NCBI GenBank assembly: GCA_009760855.2
Contig: WPIO01000137.1
Location: forward strand, 686,001-750,000
From: Cristatella mucedo
Lineage: Eukaryota > Bryozoa > Phylactolaemata > Cristatellidae
DNA length: 64,000 bases
Reading direction: 5' to 3'
Under the pieces are notes generated by a model. That model searched no databases. It saw only the letters and a program-made list of their open reading frames with translations, and was not told the origin of the DNA. Shown one piece after another: positions 9,701 through 63,783 of the stretch. The position numbers and the translations under genes are program-made. Positions within the stretch are counted from its first letter, which is position 1, and each line of letters opens with the position of its first letter.

Positions 9701-11636
9701 GACGTACCTCAAGCGTCTAGCTGGACTTTGCAGCCTTTGCTTTTCTAATAGGTGATGCTGTTGTGCGACCATGTTGCTCGTGCCATGTGCTCGGAAATTG
9801 CTTTACAAAACCCTCTCAGACCCATCAGCTTTTCGTTTAGCTGTGCTGCTAGTTAACTCCAGATCGGTCACCGCGTGGCCAGGCCCCACAAAGCTTAGAA
9901 ATTGCTGCCAACTGACACAATTGGCATGCTTCTGTTGCAGCATATTTGAAGTCCACAGAAAGAGATTCAACTCTTTTAGGGAGCCATACAAATGTTTTAT
10001 TATTAGCATTGCTATTTTTCGAGATCCTACAGACTAGATCGGCTGGCCTTTACAGGTGCAAAACGTTAGAAATGGTAGAATTACAACTTGGAGGGAGTCT
10101 TCTCGGCCACCGCCCATCTCAGAGCTAGCCTCTGCAAAAATGCGCCCTGTCACTGACCTCTGCCCTGTCCATTCTTACGCTGTGATTCATCGCACCTCGT
10201 CTCGGCAGCCGCTGCAGTCGCCAGCAGCAGCTGACGCTGTCGGTCACTCTTGTGCGACGCGCTTGTCAGCGATGCTCTGACTGGGTGCTGCGGTGCCGCT
10301 GTCTCCTCCCTTGCCAGATGCCGACAAAGCCGAGGCACAGGAAGCGCTCAAGGCCGCGCTGCGCCTACGCGACGACCCGGCCAAGGAGGCTCGCGTGCGC
10401 AAGCTCCTGCAGCACGCCGTGTCGCTCGACCCTCGGCACGCCGACATCCTGACAGCGTACGGCGAGTTCGTCGAGCGCGAGGACCGCGACCCGGTCGCCG
10501 CCGACGGCCTGTACGCGCGCGCCCTCGTCGCCAGCCCGGGCCACGAGCGCGCGATCGCCAGCCGGCAGCGCACTGCCGGCCGCGTGCGCGATCACGACGC
10601 CCAGCTGTTACGGCGCATCGATGCCAAGCGCGACCGGCTGGCGCGCGTGCCCGAGTCGCACGGCGGCCTGCGCCGGCTCAAGAAGGAGATGTACTACCGG
10701 CACGTCTACCACACGGTGGCGATCGAGGGCAACACGCTGACGCTCGCGCAGACGCGCTCCGTCATCGAGACACGCCTGTCGGTGGGCGGCAAGAGCGTCA
10801 TGGAGCACAACGAGGTGCTCGGCATGGACGCTGCGCTCAGCTACGTCAACGGCACGCTGCTCAACCGCATCGGGCGCATCGCCGTCGACGACCTGCTCGA
10901 GATGCACCGCCGTGTGCTCGGCTTCGTAGATCCGCTCGAGGCGGGCCGCCTGCGTGCCACGCAGGTGTACGTCGGCAGCTACGCGCCTCCGCCGGCGCGC
11001 GACGTCGGCCGCCTGATGGCCGACTTCGTCGACTGGCTCAACTCGGACGAGGCGCTGCAGCTGCACGCGATCGAGCTGGCCGCCATCGCGCACTACCGGC
11101 TCGTCGCCGTGCACCCGTTCTACGACGGCAACGGGCGCACGGCACGCCTGCTCATGAACCTCGTGCTGATGAACGCCGGCTACCCGCCGGCGGTCGTGAG
11201 AGTCCAGGAGCGTCTCGCCTACTACGAGCATCTGGAGGCGGCCAACGGCGGCGACGTGCGCCCGTTCGTGCGCTTTGTGGCGGCATGCGCCGAGCGAGCC
11301 GTCGACGAGTACCTGGCCGCCACCGCCGCCAACCCGGAGCTCGTGTTCGATCTGCTGAGCCGTGACGATGCCGACGAGCGCACCATCGCCGTCTCGGCCT
11401 CCGACGAAGACGGCGACCACGACGACGCGAGCGTGTCGGGAGGCACTGGCGCCTACCTCACATCCGACGTTGGGCGTGACGTCGTCAAAACAGGCGATGA
11501 TGTTGCAAGCAGCGGCAGCGACCGGACTGCCGCTGCTGCTGCCGAGTGTGACGCTTACGTGCACGAGTCGGCAGCACCGGGCACCTGCGCTGCTGCTGCA
11601 GCAGCAGCAGGCGCAGCTGTCGACGGTGGCACCTAG
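6457..11636 (+). CDS. FICD: FICD, protein adenylyltransferase (Fic domain), join(6457..6775,10318..11636)
   Basis: FICD is an ER-membrane enzyme that adds AMP to, and removes it from, the chaperone BiP (family knowledge). The spliced product is 545 aa. It has a short cytosolic N-terminus, one hydrophobic segment at about residues 36-57 (type II anchor), a TPR region at about 111-190, the inhibitory helix motif TVAIEGN with Glu243, and the catalytic motif HPFYDGNGRTAR with His372. A sequon (NGT, Asn284) sits where the human protein has its glycosylated NTT. Exon 1 ends one base into a codon and exon 2 supplies the other two, so the frame is kept. ATG 6457 is the first in-frame ATG; an upstream GTG is not a plausible start here. 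The last roughly 90 residues, acidic then Ala/Gly-rich, are longer than in the human protein. There is no KDEL-like end. The identification is secure; the exact start is less so. Confidence 0.95.
8093..8129. repeat. 13-bp tandem repeat, about 2.8 copies
   Basis: The unit CCACGGTAGCTTG is repeated exactly, inside FICD intron 1. Confidence 0.9.
8335..8450 (+). mobile_element. LINE family A tail fragment
   Basis: GAAGCGCCTAGTAAGAGATT, then AAGTTCTCTGAGGGTGCTTT and an ATT-rich end. Only the terminal part is present. Confidence 0.75.
8831..8894. repeat. 22-bp tandem repeat, about 2.9 copies
   Basis: The unit GATGCTTGCCTGAAGGTGACCG is repeated with one change, inside FICD intron 1. Confidence 0.9.
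9340..9775 (+). mobile_element. LINE family B, internal RT fragment
   Basis: It aligns with the family B RT core: [12 protein letters not shown]-like, the TQLYLSF-equivalent region, NFLKLNDDKTEL, up to the FAFLIGDAVVRP equivalent. Both ends are truncated and several frames are broken. It lies in FICD intron 1, sense orientation. Confidence 0.8.
9930..10015 (+). mobile_element. Old LINE A-like tail
   Basis: GCAGCATATTTGAAGTCCAC, AGAAAGAGATTCAACTCTTT and an ATT-rich end resemble the family A tail at lower similarity. Confidence 0.5.
10318..11636 (+). CDS. FICD: FICD coding exon 2 (TPR and Fic domain)
   Basis: The acceptor is a pyrimidine tract ending CCTTGCCAG. The exon encodes residues 107-545: two TPR-like helical pairs, the linker, the inhibitory motif TVAIEGN, the conserved GKS/EHNEVLGM block, and the Fic core with HPFYDGNGRTARLLMN. 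The stop is TAG at 11634-11636. The exon is very GC-rich, which leaves long shadow ORFs in other frames, including 343 aa antisense. A CTG/CAG-rich stretch near 11,590 encodes an alanine run in the tail. Confidence 0.96.
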
Positions 11637-12900
11637 CACGTGCCTTCATTTAGTAGCGTGGGCGATTGATCTAGTCTCGACTGTGATAAGCCACCGGCGC
11701 CGAGCTCGCGCAGGGGCCGTGCGGCTGATGCTTGGACAATGCCTAGTTCTATTTATAGCAAGACTCGAGTAGCCAGCTCAGTTTTTAATATATATATACA
11801 TACATATATATATACACATATATATATATATATACACACACACAAATAACGTAAGAGTATGATAGCGGCTGCGGCGCGTGTAGCTGTCGCCCACACAGTC
11901 TTCCGGTCAGCGCCCTCATGCTTGGGCGAGGCGCCTAGTACCAATGCAAGGGCCAAGTCAGAGAAAGTAAATGCACAGTAGCACCTAGCGTCCGTGGGCG
12001 TGGCCACCGAGTTGCACACGTCCACGCCTGCAGCAGCAGTTCGGCGTCGACTGGTCGGCTGGCGTTAGGTCAGTCCGCGCGGGCCAGGACAAACGCAGAC
12101 CGGTTAGGAATGTACACCTGCAACGAGGTGGCAAGATGGTCACCGGCTGTAAGCGGGGCAGCAGAAGCGGCTGCAGGAGACGTACGACGAAGCAAAACTC
12201 GGCATTGGCCAAACAGCGGATTTAGCCAGACTCTGCCCCACCCAAACGGGTGAAGGCGGCAAGTGCAGCTGAATATCTTGGGTCCTGTGATGTCCCCGAG
12301 AGTGTGAGGCACTGGGACGTGTGACGCATGACCGGGGACATTGTGCAAAGAAAGGGCAACACGCACAAAGCATATATAGAGACCAGCTGACTCTCAACGG
12401 CCTCACTTAACCGCACTGTTGGCCTGCAGCAGACCGAGCTTCTAGAAGAATCTAGCCTCGCTTGCACCGGGCAAGTGAGGATTGCCCGATGCAGTGCTCG
12501 AATGCACGACCTGAGAGACCGGCGACGACGGCAGAGGGGGCCGATGCAGCTGAGCGGCGAATGTGCTTCAAGCCGGCCAATAGGCAGCTGTAAGATGGCA
12601 CAGCGAAAAAATGCACAGCAAGGTTTGTTGGGGGGGACTGGCTCGGCATCGAAGTTCGGATGATAAGACGCGCAGCCGCCGTGCCAGGACTGCCAGTCGT
12701 GCTAGCTTTCCTCTCATCCTCCTCCACCCTCCTCCTACCTCCTTCCGCACCTGCTGAAATTCGACCTCTGCCTACCACTTTCTTAAAATAACTGCTGAAA
12801 GCTCCCCATGGACAACCTCACCCCTTAAACTGAGTGACACCTGAAAAATTCCTTTGCCTTTGGGTGTGCTCAAGGAACATGTCTTTTCCGTAAACACATA
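11637..12900. other. FICD downstream region; (TA)n/(CA)n at 11787-11846
   Basis: It contains the FICD 3' UTR, whose end is unknown because no clear AATAAA follows the stop. A TA/CA microsatellite lies at 11,787-11,846. No coding family was recognised. Confidence 0.6.
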
Positions 12901-12901
12901 A

Positions 12902-13757
12902 TAATAATTATGATAATGCACTTGATAAAGCGCCCTCAGAGAACTCAATCTCTTTCTAGACGCTTTACATTTGCTGCAAAGGGAAATGTATTTGAATGGT
13001 GAGTAATATCATGCTTGAAAAACAAACAAAATGAATAACATGGTTAGGGGTGACATGCACACGGTCAGCATGCAAATGTGGTTAGTGGCAGCATGCACAG
13101 TGTCAGCACGCATAAGCACATCAAGGACGAATCACAGGGACCCACTAAATGCTGTCCTAAATAGGTGTTTTAAGTTCTTTTTTAATGTGGTCAAGTCAGG
13201 GGATGTTCTGAAGCAGGTCGGGAGGGAGTTCCAGGCTTTGGGAGCATACGAACTAAACGCACGGTCTCCAAAGGATTTGAGGTTTGTACGAGGTATTTGT
13301 AGGCTGTTGGATTCCGAAAAGCAGGTGGTACGATGCTTGGCCTGGTGGGGGAATAGATCTGAGAGATAGGCTGGAGCCCAAGAATGAAGTGACCTAAAAG
13401 TGAGTGACAAAACCTTGACGTCAATCCGTTGCTTGACTGGTAGCCAGTCCAGGTCGGCGAGAAGTGGTGTGATGTGGCAACTGGGACGCCCACGACAGAC
13501 AAGCCTAGCTGCGGAGTTTGCATCAGCTGCAATCGCCTGATCGCACATGCCGGTAGGCCAGTAAGCAGTGAGTTGCAGAAGTCGAGACGGGATGTCACGA
13601 ATGCATGGACCAACTTGGACGTGGTATCCTTATCTAAACAAGCCCGAATTTTAGCAATGTTATGAAGCTGAAAATAGGCAGATTTGACTGTGGAGCTGAT
13701 ATGGTCGTCTAACGAGAGGTCGCTTTGGAATATGACACCTAGATTTCGATAGTATAG
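12902..13757 (-). mobile_element. LINE family A, 3' part (RT C-terminus and tail)
   Basis: Minus strand. Tail and 3' UTR lie at 12,902-13,130, then the RT C-terminus (PLLADLDWLPVKQRI, RFSESNSL-like, YAPKAWNSLPTCF) to about 13,757. Frameshifts are present. It is 5'-truncated in the RT domain. Confidence 0.85.
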
Positions 13758-16090
13758 GGTAGCCTAGTTTAATTATGTCGCACCCCCATGCCCCCCAGTG
13801 GCTGAGTTGGGGCAGAGGGCAACGATTGACCCTGGCACTGGTGCACTTCTTGACAATATCGCTCTGGGCAGGTCGCCAGGAAGCTGCTGATGCTGCAAAC
13901 GAAGGCCTTGCCCTAGTCGGAGGCCGCATCGTTGCGGGCGGCACACAAGCGCCAGCCGAATTACTGATCAAGCTCCTCGAAATGGGATAAAGAAACGACG
14001 AATTGGAATGTAAGGAGTGAATTAGCCGAGCAAGCCCTGCAGGCGAGGGACAGGTGCTACGCATACCGAACCGTCGGCATGCAGGACGCAGCTCCGATGG
14101 ACACGATCGACTCGGCAAACGCTGGTCACGAGCGACTTGGCAACCGCTAGTTGAAACGAGCGACTCGGTATGACTGTATTACATCTTGTTTCGGCGTCTC
14201 GCATTAAAAGCTAAAGGCTAGTCGATTCAACAGCCTCAGCAGTAGAAGAGCTGCAATTGCTATCACTGCCACACTGCCGCAAGTTGGCAATATAGGATCG
14301 CCCACTGCAGGATTCGAACTCACGACCTGGCTTGTGATGGGCAAGCATCTCACCTCTGGACTAAGATTCAGGGTTCAATTCAACTTAAGGACGATGAAGA
14401 CACGAAACCCTATTTTCTTGCTACAGCAAATGGCAGATAGTCTTTGGGACGTTGAAGCCAACGATGCAATAATACCAGCTAACGGTCTAGGTGGGGGGGG
14501 GGACGAGAATATTTTAATGCCAAAAAACGCTAGCTTTCCTAAAAGAATCCCTCCCCCCCCCCCGTCGAATCCGAAGACCTCTGACTGATACAATGCATTT
14601 TCCGAACTAGCAACGTGCAGCTTGCAACTAGCCATCGAGCAGCCAGCTGTTGCTAGAACGCATAACTTTTCACGAGCACCACATCTGGTTCCCTGCTAAA
14701 GCTCCCGAGTTCAACGTGCACACAAATGCAAAGAAACGCAGGGGCACTAAATAAAGATGTTCACATGTGGCTTGCATCCGAAATCAACGCTCTCAGACGA
14801 TAAGGATAAAGAGCCATAGTTAGCAATCGCTGCATTCTCTTTGCCGAAATGAAATGGTCACACCTTCTCTACAGGGGGGGGGGGGAGGGAATACACACTC
14901 GGCAGACACACTCGACACAAAAGCCGGACCGGTGAAACCAATTCAGCTAAAGTCGCTTATTCTTAGGAGGTGAGCCTCGTGCTACCGTCTTTTGAGATGC
15001 AGACGAAACCTTGAGCACGGAAGTCTCGGGTGCCCAACGATGCCAAACGTCTGCCGCAAAGCTGACTAGAACTTGTCAGTGATAAGTGATAAGGGAGGCA
15101 CTGCTGCCACTGCGGCCGCCACTGCAACAGTGGTCACGGCCACTGCAGCAGTCGAGTCGCAACTGGTTCGCGATCAGCAGCTGACAACAACAGGATGCAG
15201 GCATTAGGAGACACGCAGACAGCAGCAGCGCGACAGCCGGAAACGAGTCGGGCCATGTGCTTAGCCAAGCAAAAAACACGTCCAGGTGCGGTCGAATCAG
15301 TTGCACGAGGCACGACGCCTGTAAGCATCGGGGTGACTTAAAGCAGCATTCTCTGAGTTGGTCAAGTGGGCCGCTCTCACCCACTACGGATACGGCGGAC
15401 GTTACAGCAGGTAAATCGTCACGGCGAGATGAGGGTCAGTCGCCACCAGGGTCTTACGCCGGGGAGGATGGGCAGGAACGAGGGGGAGGGGGAAAGGATA
15501 GAACAGGGGAGGAGCCAGGACAGGTGAGCGTTAGGGATGGAAGGAGCAAAAATATGGGGGGGGGGAAGGGGTCACCCCAGAGAAGAGCCGACAATCTACT
15601 ACCATCTCAAGCAGTAGTGAGAAGGCTTGTCGCAAGACCAGTCATTTGTCGCAAGACCAGTGCACGAACCTACAGGCGAGGAGCAGTGAGGGGCAGTAAG
15701 CAGGACGCGACCATGGCAGTCGTGCAGAAGTCCACTCAACCTAAAAGGCGACTTAACGAGCCCTTTAGTTACAAAATAAGTTGCTAAGATTAATTAAACT
15801 ATGAACCAAGTACCTAAACAGTTGACCATTTAAGGGATTTCTGAACAGAAAACATGGAATCTAGTAAGTGGAGGCTTTAACGGCCTTGCCTTAAAAAAAC
15901 TCCCAAGTTCCAGAGCCCAAACCCCAAGCATATAAAGATTCGATGATTTGGGGATTTCCGAATACCTACTTTCAGCAAAGAAAGCATTTAATGGAGGATG
16001 CTACACAAAAATAAGCCGAAAATCCATACAAATTATCCAAAAAATGCTACCCAAGCTTATTTTCAGACATGAAAGTAACTGTGGACTGTT
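13758..16090. other. Spacer with one SINE, nothing coding recognised
   Basis: It lies between two LINE A fragments that share about 65 bp at their facing ends. It holds SINE1 (14,215-14,375), a G10/C11 pair (14,493-14,502 and 14,553-14,563) and a G-run near 14,875. A 176-aa open frame at 15,257-15,787 is low-complexity and unconvincing. Confidence 0.5.
14215..14375 (-). mobile_element. SINE1, tRNA-headed
   Basis: The minus strand carries an RNA polymerase III box B (AGTTCGAATCC, 14320-14310), then CTGCAGTGGGCGATC and the SINE1 body ending in GCTGTTGAATCGACT. The head is truncated or divergent. The same body recurs near 35.5, 39.7, 42.7, 52.7 and 62.9 kb. Confidence 0.7.
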
Positions 16091-18178
16091 GACTGCGGAG
16101 CTGATATGGTCGTCTAACAAGAGGTCGCTTTGGAATATGACACCTAGATTTCGAGCTGATTCAACTGGAGATATGCTGGCAGAGCCAATTTTGAGAGTCA
16201 GCCTTTCCAATCTCTGAATCACACTGGGTTTGCCCATAACTAGTAAGTTAGTTTTATCATCGTTAAGTTTTAGAAAATTTGCTGCCATCCATGTGTGGAT
16301 GTCATCAATGCATGCAGCAAGTGAGTTGAGAGAATTCGAGGTGCTCGTAAGCTGGGAGGGATCAAAGCAAAGGTACAACTGAGTGTTATCTGCATAGAAG
16401 TGAAAGCCTTGAATGTGCTTGGCAATCACATTAGCAAGAGGGAGAGTATTAACCGTGAAAAGAACCGGACCCAGCACGGAGCCCTGAAGGTACTCCATTT
16501 TTCAGAGGTACTTTAGATGATCTTTGTTCATTCACGTCAATACTCTGGAGTCTCCCACTGAGATAGGACCTGAACCACTGCAGAGCAGTGCCAGTGATGC
16601 CCAGGCGAGATGAGAGGCGCTCTAGAAGAACTTTGTGATCAGTGGTATCAAAAGCTGCCGAAAGATCGAGCAAAACAAGCAGAGACACTCTACCCATGTC
16701 TGCATTCCTAAGTAGGTCGTTGTATACCCTAAGCAATGCTGATTCTGTGGAGTGATTAGTGCTAAAGCCAGACTGTAACTTACTTGCAAGGTGTGAGGTC
16801 TCGATATATGAGTTCAGCTGGTCTGCCACGACCAGTTCCAGTGTCTTGTATAGGAATGGTAGAAGGGAAACTGGGCGGTAGTTGCTTAAGTTCTCTTGAT
16901 CTAGTGTCGCTTTCTTGAGAAGTGGCCTGACTACAGCTTTTTTGAAAGGTGCTGGAACATGACCTGAGGCTAATGACATATTAATGATGTTAGGTATGCA
17001 TGGCAGCAGCAGATCAATGCAACATAGGAGCAGCACGGTGGGAATAGGGTCCAGAGGACTCGTCTTCTTTGATTGAGATTGAGGACTTCTTTGATTGAGA
17101 TTGAGACTGATTCGAACTTGAGGACTAGATCACTATAGCCCTGCTTAAATGCAGACATTGAGGTGCAGCTAGGAACCGACGAACAGCACTGTAGTGAGGA
17201 GGTTGTCATCGCAGGGACGGATTCCCTGATCTTGTCTATCTTCTGCACAAAGAATCGAGAGAAGCGATCGGCTAGATCATCACAAGGATCATCAGGTAAG
17301 GAGCTAATCTGGGAGCGGTTGAGATGGTTTATCGTCGACATCAGCATTTTTGGATTGTGCATCTGTGATTCAACTATGTTTCTATAGAAGCTAGACTTTG
17401 CCTTTGCTACGATCGATTGTTACGACCTACAGTAGTCTTCATATGCCTGTCGATGGACAGTCAGTCCAGAACTTCTGTATGCTTTTCCAAGCTTTCGCTT
17501 AGTAGACCTGGCTAGTTTAATGCCTGTGGTAAACCATAGGCCGTCTGGGCGGGGGCACACAGAACCCTTTGTCAGAGGTGCAAACTCGTCGAGCGAGTCA
17601 GCTAGTGTCGTGTTGTAGCAATCTACCAATGATGACAGATCGGAGAGAGGACTGAGCAGCAGAGGTGAAGCAGATATTTTCGCAGCGACAGCATCGATGT
17701 CAAGGGTCTTGAGGCTAGGCGATTCAAAGGTTATTTTGGAGGAGAAGGTCGGCACACACTATAGATTGAATGAGATCTGCATGTGGTCAGATAAGCAGGA
17801 TTTGGTAATAATTGGTGATGACAAAGTGCAGTTGTATGAGAAAATCTGGTCGAGTGTGTGACCCTTGATGTGAGTAGGACCATGCACTTGAGCCACAAGA
17901 GACAATGAGTCATTCAATGCACGAAATTCGGTGCTGAAAGCGTCAGATAAGTTATCAAAGTGAACGTTGAAATCACCCATAACGAGGAAGGATCGATTTC
18001 TTGCACACAGAATCGAAATGAGATCGGAGAAATATGAGATAAAGCAGGATTTGGTACCTGGTGGGCGATAGAGTACTGCCACTATCGGTAGCTTGTTTTC
18101 GGGTGAGACCAAGACAATTGATTCAAAAGACTGCTTCGAGGGTACTGCAAATGGCTTGAAGTTGAATTTCGAGCGCAC
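16091..18178 (-). pseudogene. Broken ORF2 (endonuclease and RT), family A
   Basis: Fragments in order: endonuclease (18178-17759), linker (17755-17420), RT fingers with NYRPVSLLPFLYKTLE, and the palm with HFYADNTQLYL, where YADD is changed to YADN. The YADN change at a catalytic Asp, frameshifts near 17,400 and 17,000, stops upstream of 18,178, and TAG at 17761-17759 show it is dead. The same TAG occurs in the copy at 28.9-31.5 kb. Confidence 0.85.
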
Positions 18179-18640
18179 GATAATAGCAACCCCACCTCCA
18201 GTTTTGATTTATCTAGGGGGTGTGAAAGAACGAGAAACCGGATGGGGTAGCATCTTTAATTGTCAGGCAGTTTATCGCGATTTTAGCCAAGTTTCAGTGA
18301 GGGCGAGCAGATCGGTAGATACTGTAGAGACGCTTCTCTCTACCTTGCCCTGCAGCAGCTACGACAGCCTGCAATGGTGGCCAGTCGAATTGCTTATAAT
18401 GCTGAAGTCGGTAAACATTTTATTTGTATGTTGCTTCCGGTTTACTTCCGGGTTAAACAGTGTTTCTGTAATCATTTTCCCTTGTATTTGGAAATCGTTA
18501 AAACATCGGACACCATTTCTATCATGTTTATCTTTTGAAAGGTATCTAAAAAACAAATATTCGATTACCGTACCAATGTTTTCAGTGTCTCGACATTTGC
18601 CCCAAGTCTCAGCTAAAGACGATTGAATCTGTTTTGCCCA
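16091..18640 (-). mobile_element. LINE family A, 5' and central part, lacking 3' end
   Basis: It carries the endonuclease start (LALTETWL), VLYRPPG, MGDFNVHFD, SDHMQISF, then the RT up to the post-YADD region. It stops before the RT C-terminus and has no tail, which is unusual for a LINE because they are normally truncated at the 5' end. It lies just downstream of GBE1. Confidence 0.85.
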
Positions 18641-18724
18641 GCTTCCCGGGCACCGCTGTGAATTACCTTGTTTGTTGCTGTGTGCTTTGTGTGCCCACCC
18701 ACGCGCATGATTCACTGCATGCTA

Positions 18725-18730
18725 TTTATT
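18725..18730 (-). terminator. Likely GBE1 polyadenylation signal
   Basis: AATAAA on the minus strand, about 250 nt after the GBE1 stop. It would give a short 3' UTR ending just before the LINE A copy that begins near 18,640. No cDNA evidence is available, so the site is an inference. Confidence 0.5.
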
Positions 18731-18977
18731 ACGCAGGGATTCTAGTAATCGGCTTTCTTTCTGAGCGGCTTCTTTCGAGCTATTGCATGCTTGATAGCAG
18801 CACGAGACCTTGCACGTTACCAAATCCGGTTACTGCCTCTCTTGCAGCGAGTAGCAAAGCGCCTGGAGAGTTAAAGCTTTCCTGGGGCTCTATTCAAGCG
18901 ACAAATTATTCTCATTGTAGTGTTACTATTACCACGGGCAGCTAGACGCAGGGTCTCTCTAGCTGTGCTTGCTACGG

Positions 18978-62218
<43,241 letters not shown>

Positions 62219-62333
62219 GCAGCCGGCACGAGGATCAGCACGTCCAGATCGCGTGGGCTCGCTGTCAACGTTTAAGTGCAAGCCCGCAGTGCTAGGATCG
62301 GGTAGGCGGGTCCGCAGTACATTAGGCCTTGTG

Positions 62334-62412
62334 ATTGGTAAACGCCGGCCAGCTAACCAGTAGCATTTGGTGCCCTGGCTCATTGGTTAACACCTATGAA
62401 TAAGCTGATTGG
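62334..62412 (-). promoter_or_regulatory. GBE1 upstream region with three CCAAT boxes
   Basis: CCAAT occurs three times on the minus strand, at 62338-62334, 62386-62382 and 62412-62408, that is 116-195 bp upstream of the chosen start. Spaced CCAAT boxes are typical of NF-Y-driven promoters of broadly expressed genes. No TATA box is evident. The middle box overlaps the alternative upstream ATG at 62383, so that ATG may lie upstream of transcription. Confidence 0.4.
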
Positions 62413-62834
62413 ACAATAGCATGAAACCGGGTGGGCCATTGTCTGATTTGCAGTCCAGCTACCTAGATTGCCAATGGTTTTGAAGCCTGTACCTATCGTT
62501 GCGATAGGCGGCTGCTGCAGCAATGGCGCGAGACCGCAAGCGTGAGGCCTTTTCTTGCTTATGACTATTACTATTTCTACTAGAGAGATGGGGAAGATGG
62601 CGAATACAGCCATTAAAGGAGGAGCCAGCAAGCAATTTGGCTGTAGGCAAGGGCTTCGCCAGCGATTGTCTCTCTAAAAGCTATGCTGTGTCAGTGTCGG
62701 TATCTGTAGATGAAAAGGCTGCATCGGCTGGTCGAGGATTTTGCAATGCATCGTTCGCTTAAGCGCCAACCTTTTGCCGCGCGTTACCAAGGGTAAGGTA
62801 GTTAAAGCGGGTGTTTACTATCACTAGTTGAGCC

Positions 62835-62985
62835 GTGATAGCGGAAGAAGTAAGGTGCTTGCTCTCCAGTGCTGAAATCGCGGGTTCGAATGCTGCAACT
62901 CCCAACTGCAAGCGGTGGTGATAGTCGATAAGGCTTATCTGCCACTATGCAAACGAAGATATTAAATCAGCTAATATTTTTGTAT
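62835..62985 (+). mobile_element. SINE1, tRNA-headed
   Basis: Box B GGTTCGAATGC at 62883-62893, GGTGATAGTCGATAAGGC and the end TTAAATCAGCTAAT. Confidence 0.75.
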
Positions 62986-63099
62986 TGCGGTAAATTAAAG
63001 CGCCATCTTTCCCTAATGACTGCATGCAGCAAATAGGGATGGAACGAAAGCGACCGCTCAAAGGCTTGGCGTGCCCCTGTTGACCGCATTAGGAAGCAA

Positions 63100-63225
63100 G
63101 AATCATATAATTCATTTGTATAGCCTTACAAGAGAACAATCTCTATTCAGGCCCTTCACATTTGCATCGGGGTTAAAGCCCACGACCTCAGCCAGACCTT
63201 GGTCGGGGCGACCACCTTAATAAGA
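63100..63225 (-). mobile_element. SINE2, missing its head
   Basis: Minus strand: GGTGGTCGCCCCGACC, box B-like GGGCTTTAACCCC, CCTGAATAGAGATTGTTCTC and an AAT-rich end. It abuts a LINE A tail. Confidence 0.7.
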
Positions 63226-63490
63226 ATAATAATGCACTTGATAAAGCGCCCTCAGAGAACTCAATCTCTTCATGGGCGCTTTACATTTTCTGAAAAGGGA
63301 AACGCGATTGAATGGTGAGTAATATCATGCTTGATAAACAACATAAATAACAGGGTTAGGGGTGACAAGCACAGGGTCAGCATGCAAGTGTGGTTAGTGG
63401 CAGCATATACAGTGTCAGCACGCATAAGCACATAAAGGACGAATCACAGGAACCCGCTAAATGCTGTCATAAATAGATGCGTTTTTAGCC
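63226..63490 (-). mobile_element. LINE family A, 3' end
   Basis: AATAATAAT tail, GCGCCCTCAGAGAACTC, 3' UTR through CATAAATAGATGCG. It ends at the last RT codons. Confidence 0.85.
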
Positions 63491-63681
63491 GCTGGACCAA
63501 ACCAAGAAGTCTCGATAACTCAATACGAAAGGCAAAGTTCGGTAAGCCCAAAGTTACGGGTCATGCCAATCTCGAAGCGAAAATATTCTCCACCCTCAGA
63601 CCCAGGCAGAAACCTTAGCTGTGCATTTCAAATAAAAGAAATGGTTACTGTTTACTCGCCGAAAACCCGATGAAGTCTTAC

Positions 63682-63783
63682 CTGCTCGTATGCCCTTGAA
63701 TCTACTTTCCCAGCTCGCCGCCCGGTCGAACGCTCCTCTGCACCGAGCAGGCTGTCGCTATAGCTTTGCCGATTCTCAGTGAC
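63682..63783 (-). CDS. Possible coding exon of an unknown gene
   Basis: A 102-nt phase-0 frame of 34 codons (VTENRQSYSDSLLGAEERST and on to SRAYEQ), with a donor GAGCAG|GTAAGA and an acceptor-like TTAG. The acceptor has a poor pyrimidine tract, no family is recognised and no partner exon was found. It could equally be a 5' UTR exon or chance. Confidence 0.2.

Larger units (their letters stand above)
6776..10317 (+). other. FICD intron 1
   Basis: A 3.5 kb phase-1 intron with GT-AG ends. It holds a GC-rich start with a CGCG run near 7,040 and a 9-bp hairpin near 7,086-7,110. It also holds two small tandem repeats (8,093-8,129 and 8,831-8,894), a LINE A tail (about 8,335-8,450), a LINE B RT fragment (about 9,340-9,775) and an older LINE tail (about 9,930-10,015). 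I recognise no coding sequence in it. Confidence 0.85.

Noticed and set aside
10250-11365. 371-aa plus-strand open frame overlapping FICD
   Set aside because: Arg/Ala/Pro-rich frame +1 of FICD; the Fic motifs lie in the other frame.
10608-11639. 343-aa antisense open frame under FICD exon 2
   Set aside because: It is a shadow of the GC-rich FICD frame. It has no domain, no splice support and a biased composition.
15257-15787. 176-aa plus-strand frame in the spacer
   Set aside because: Gly/Arg/Ser-rich, no recognisable domain, crosses G-runs.
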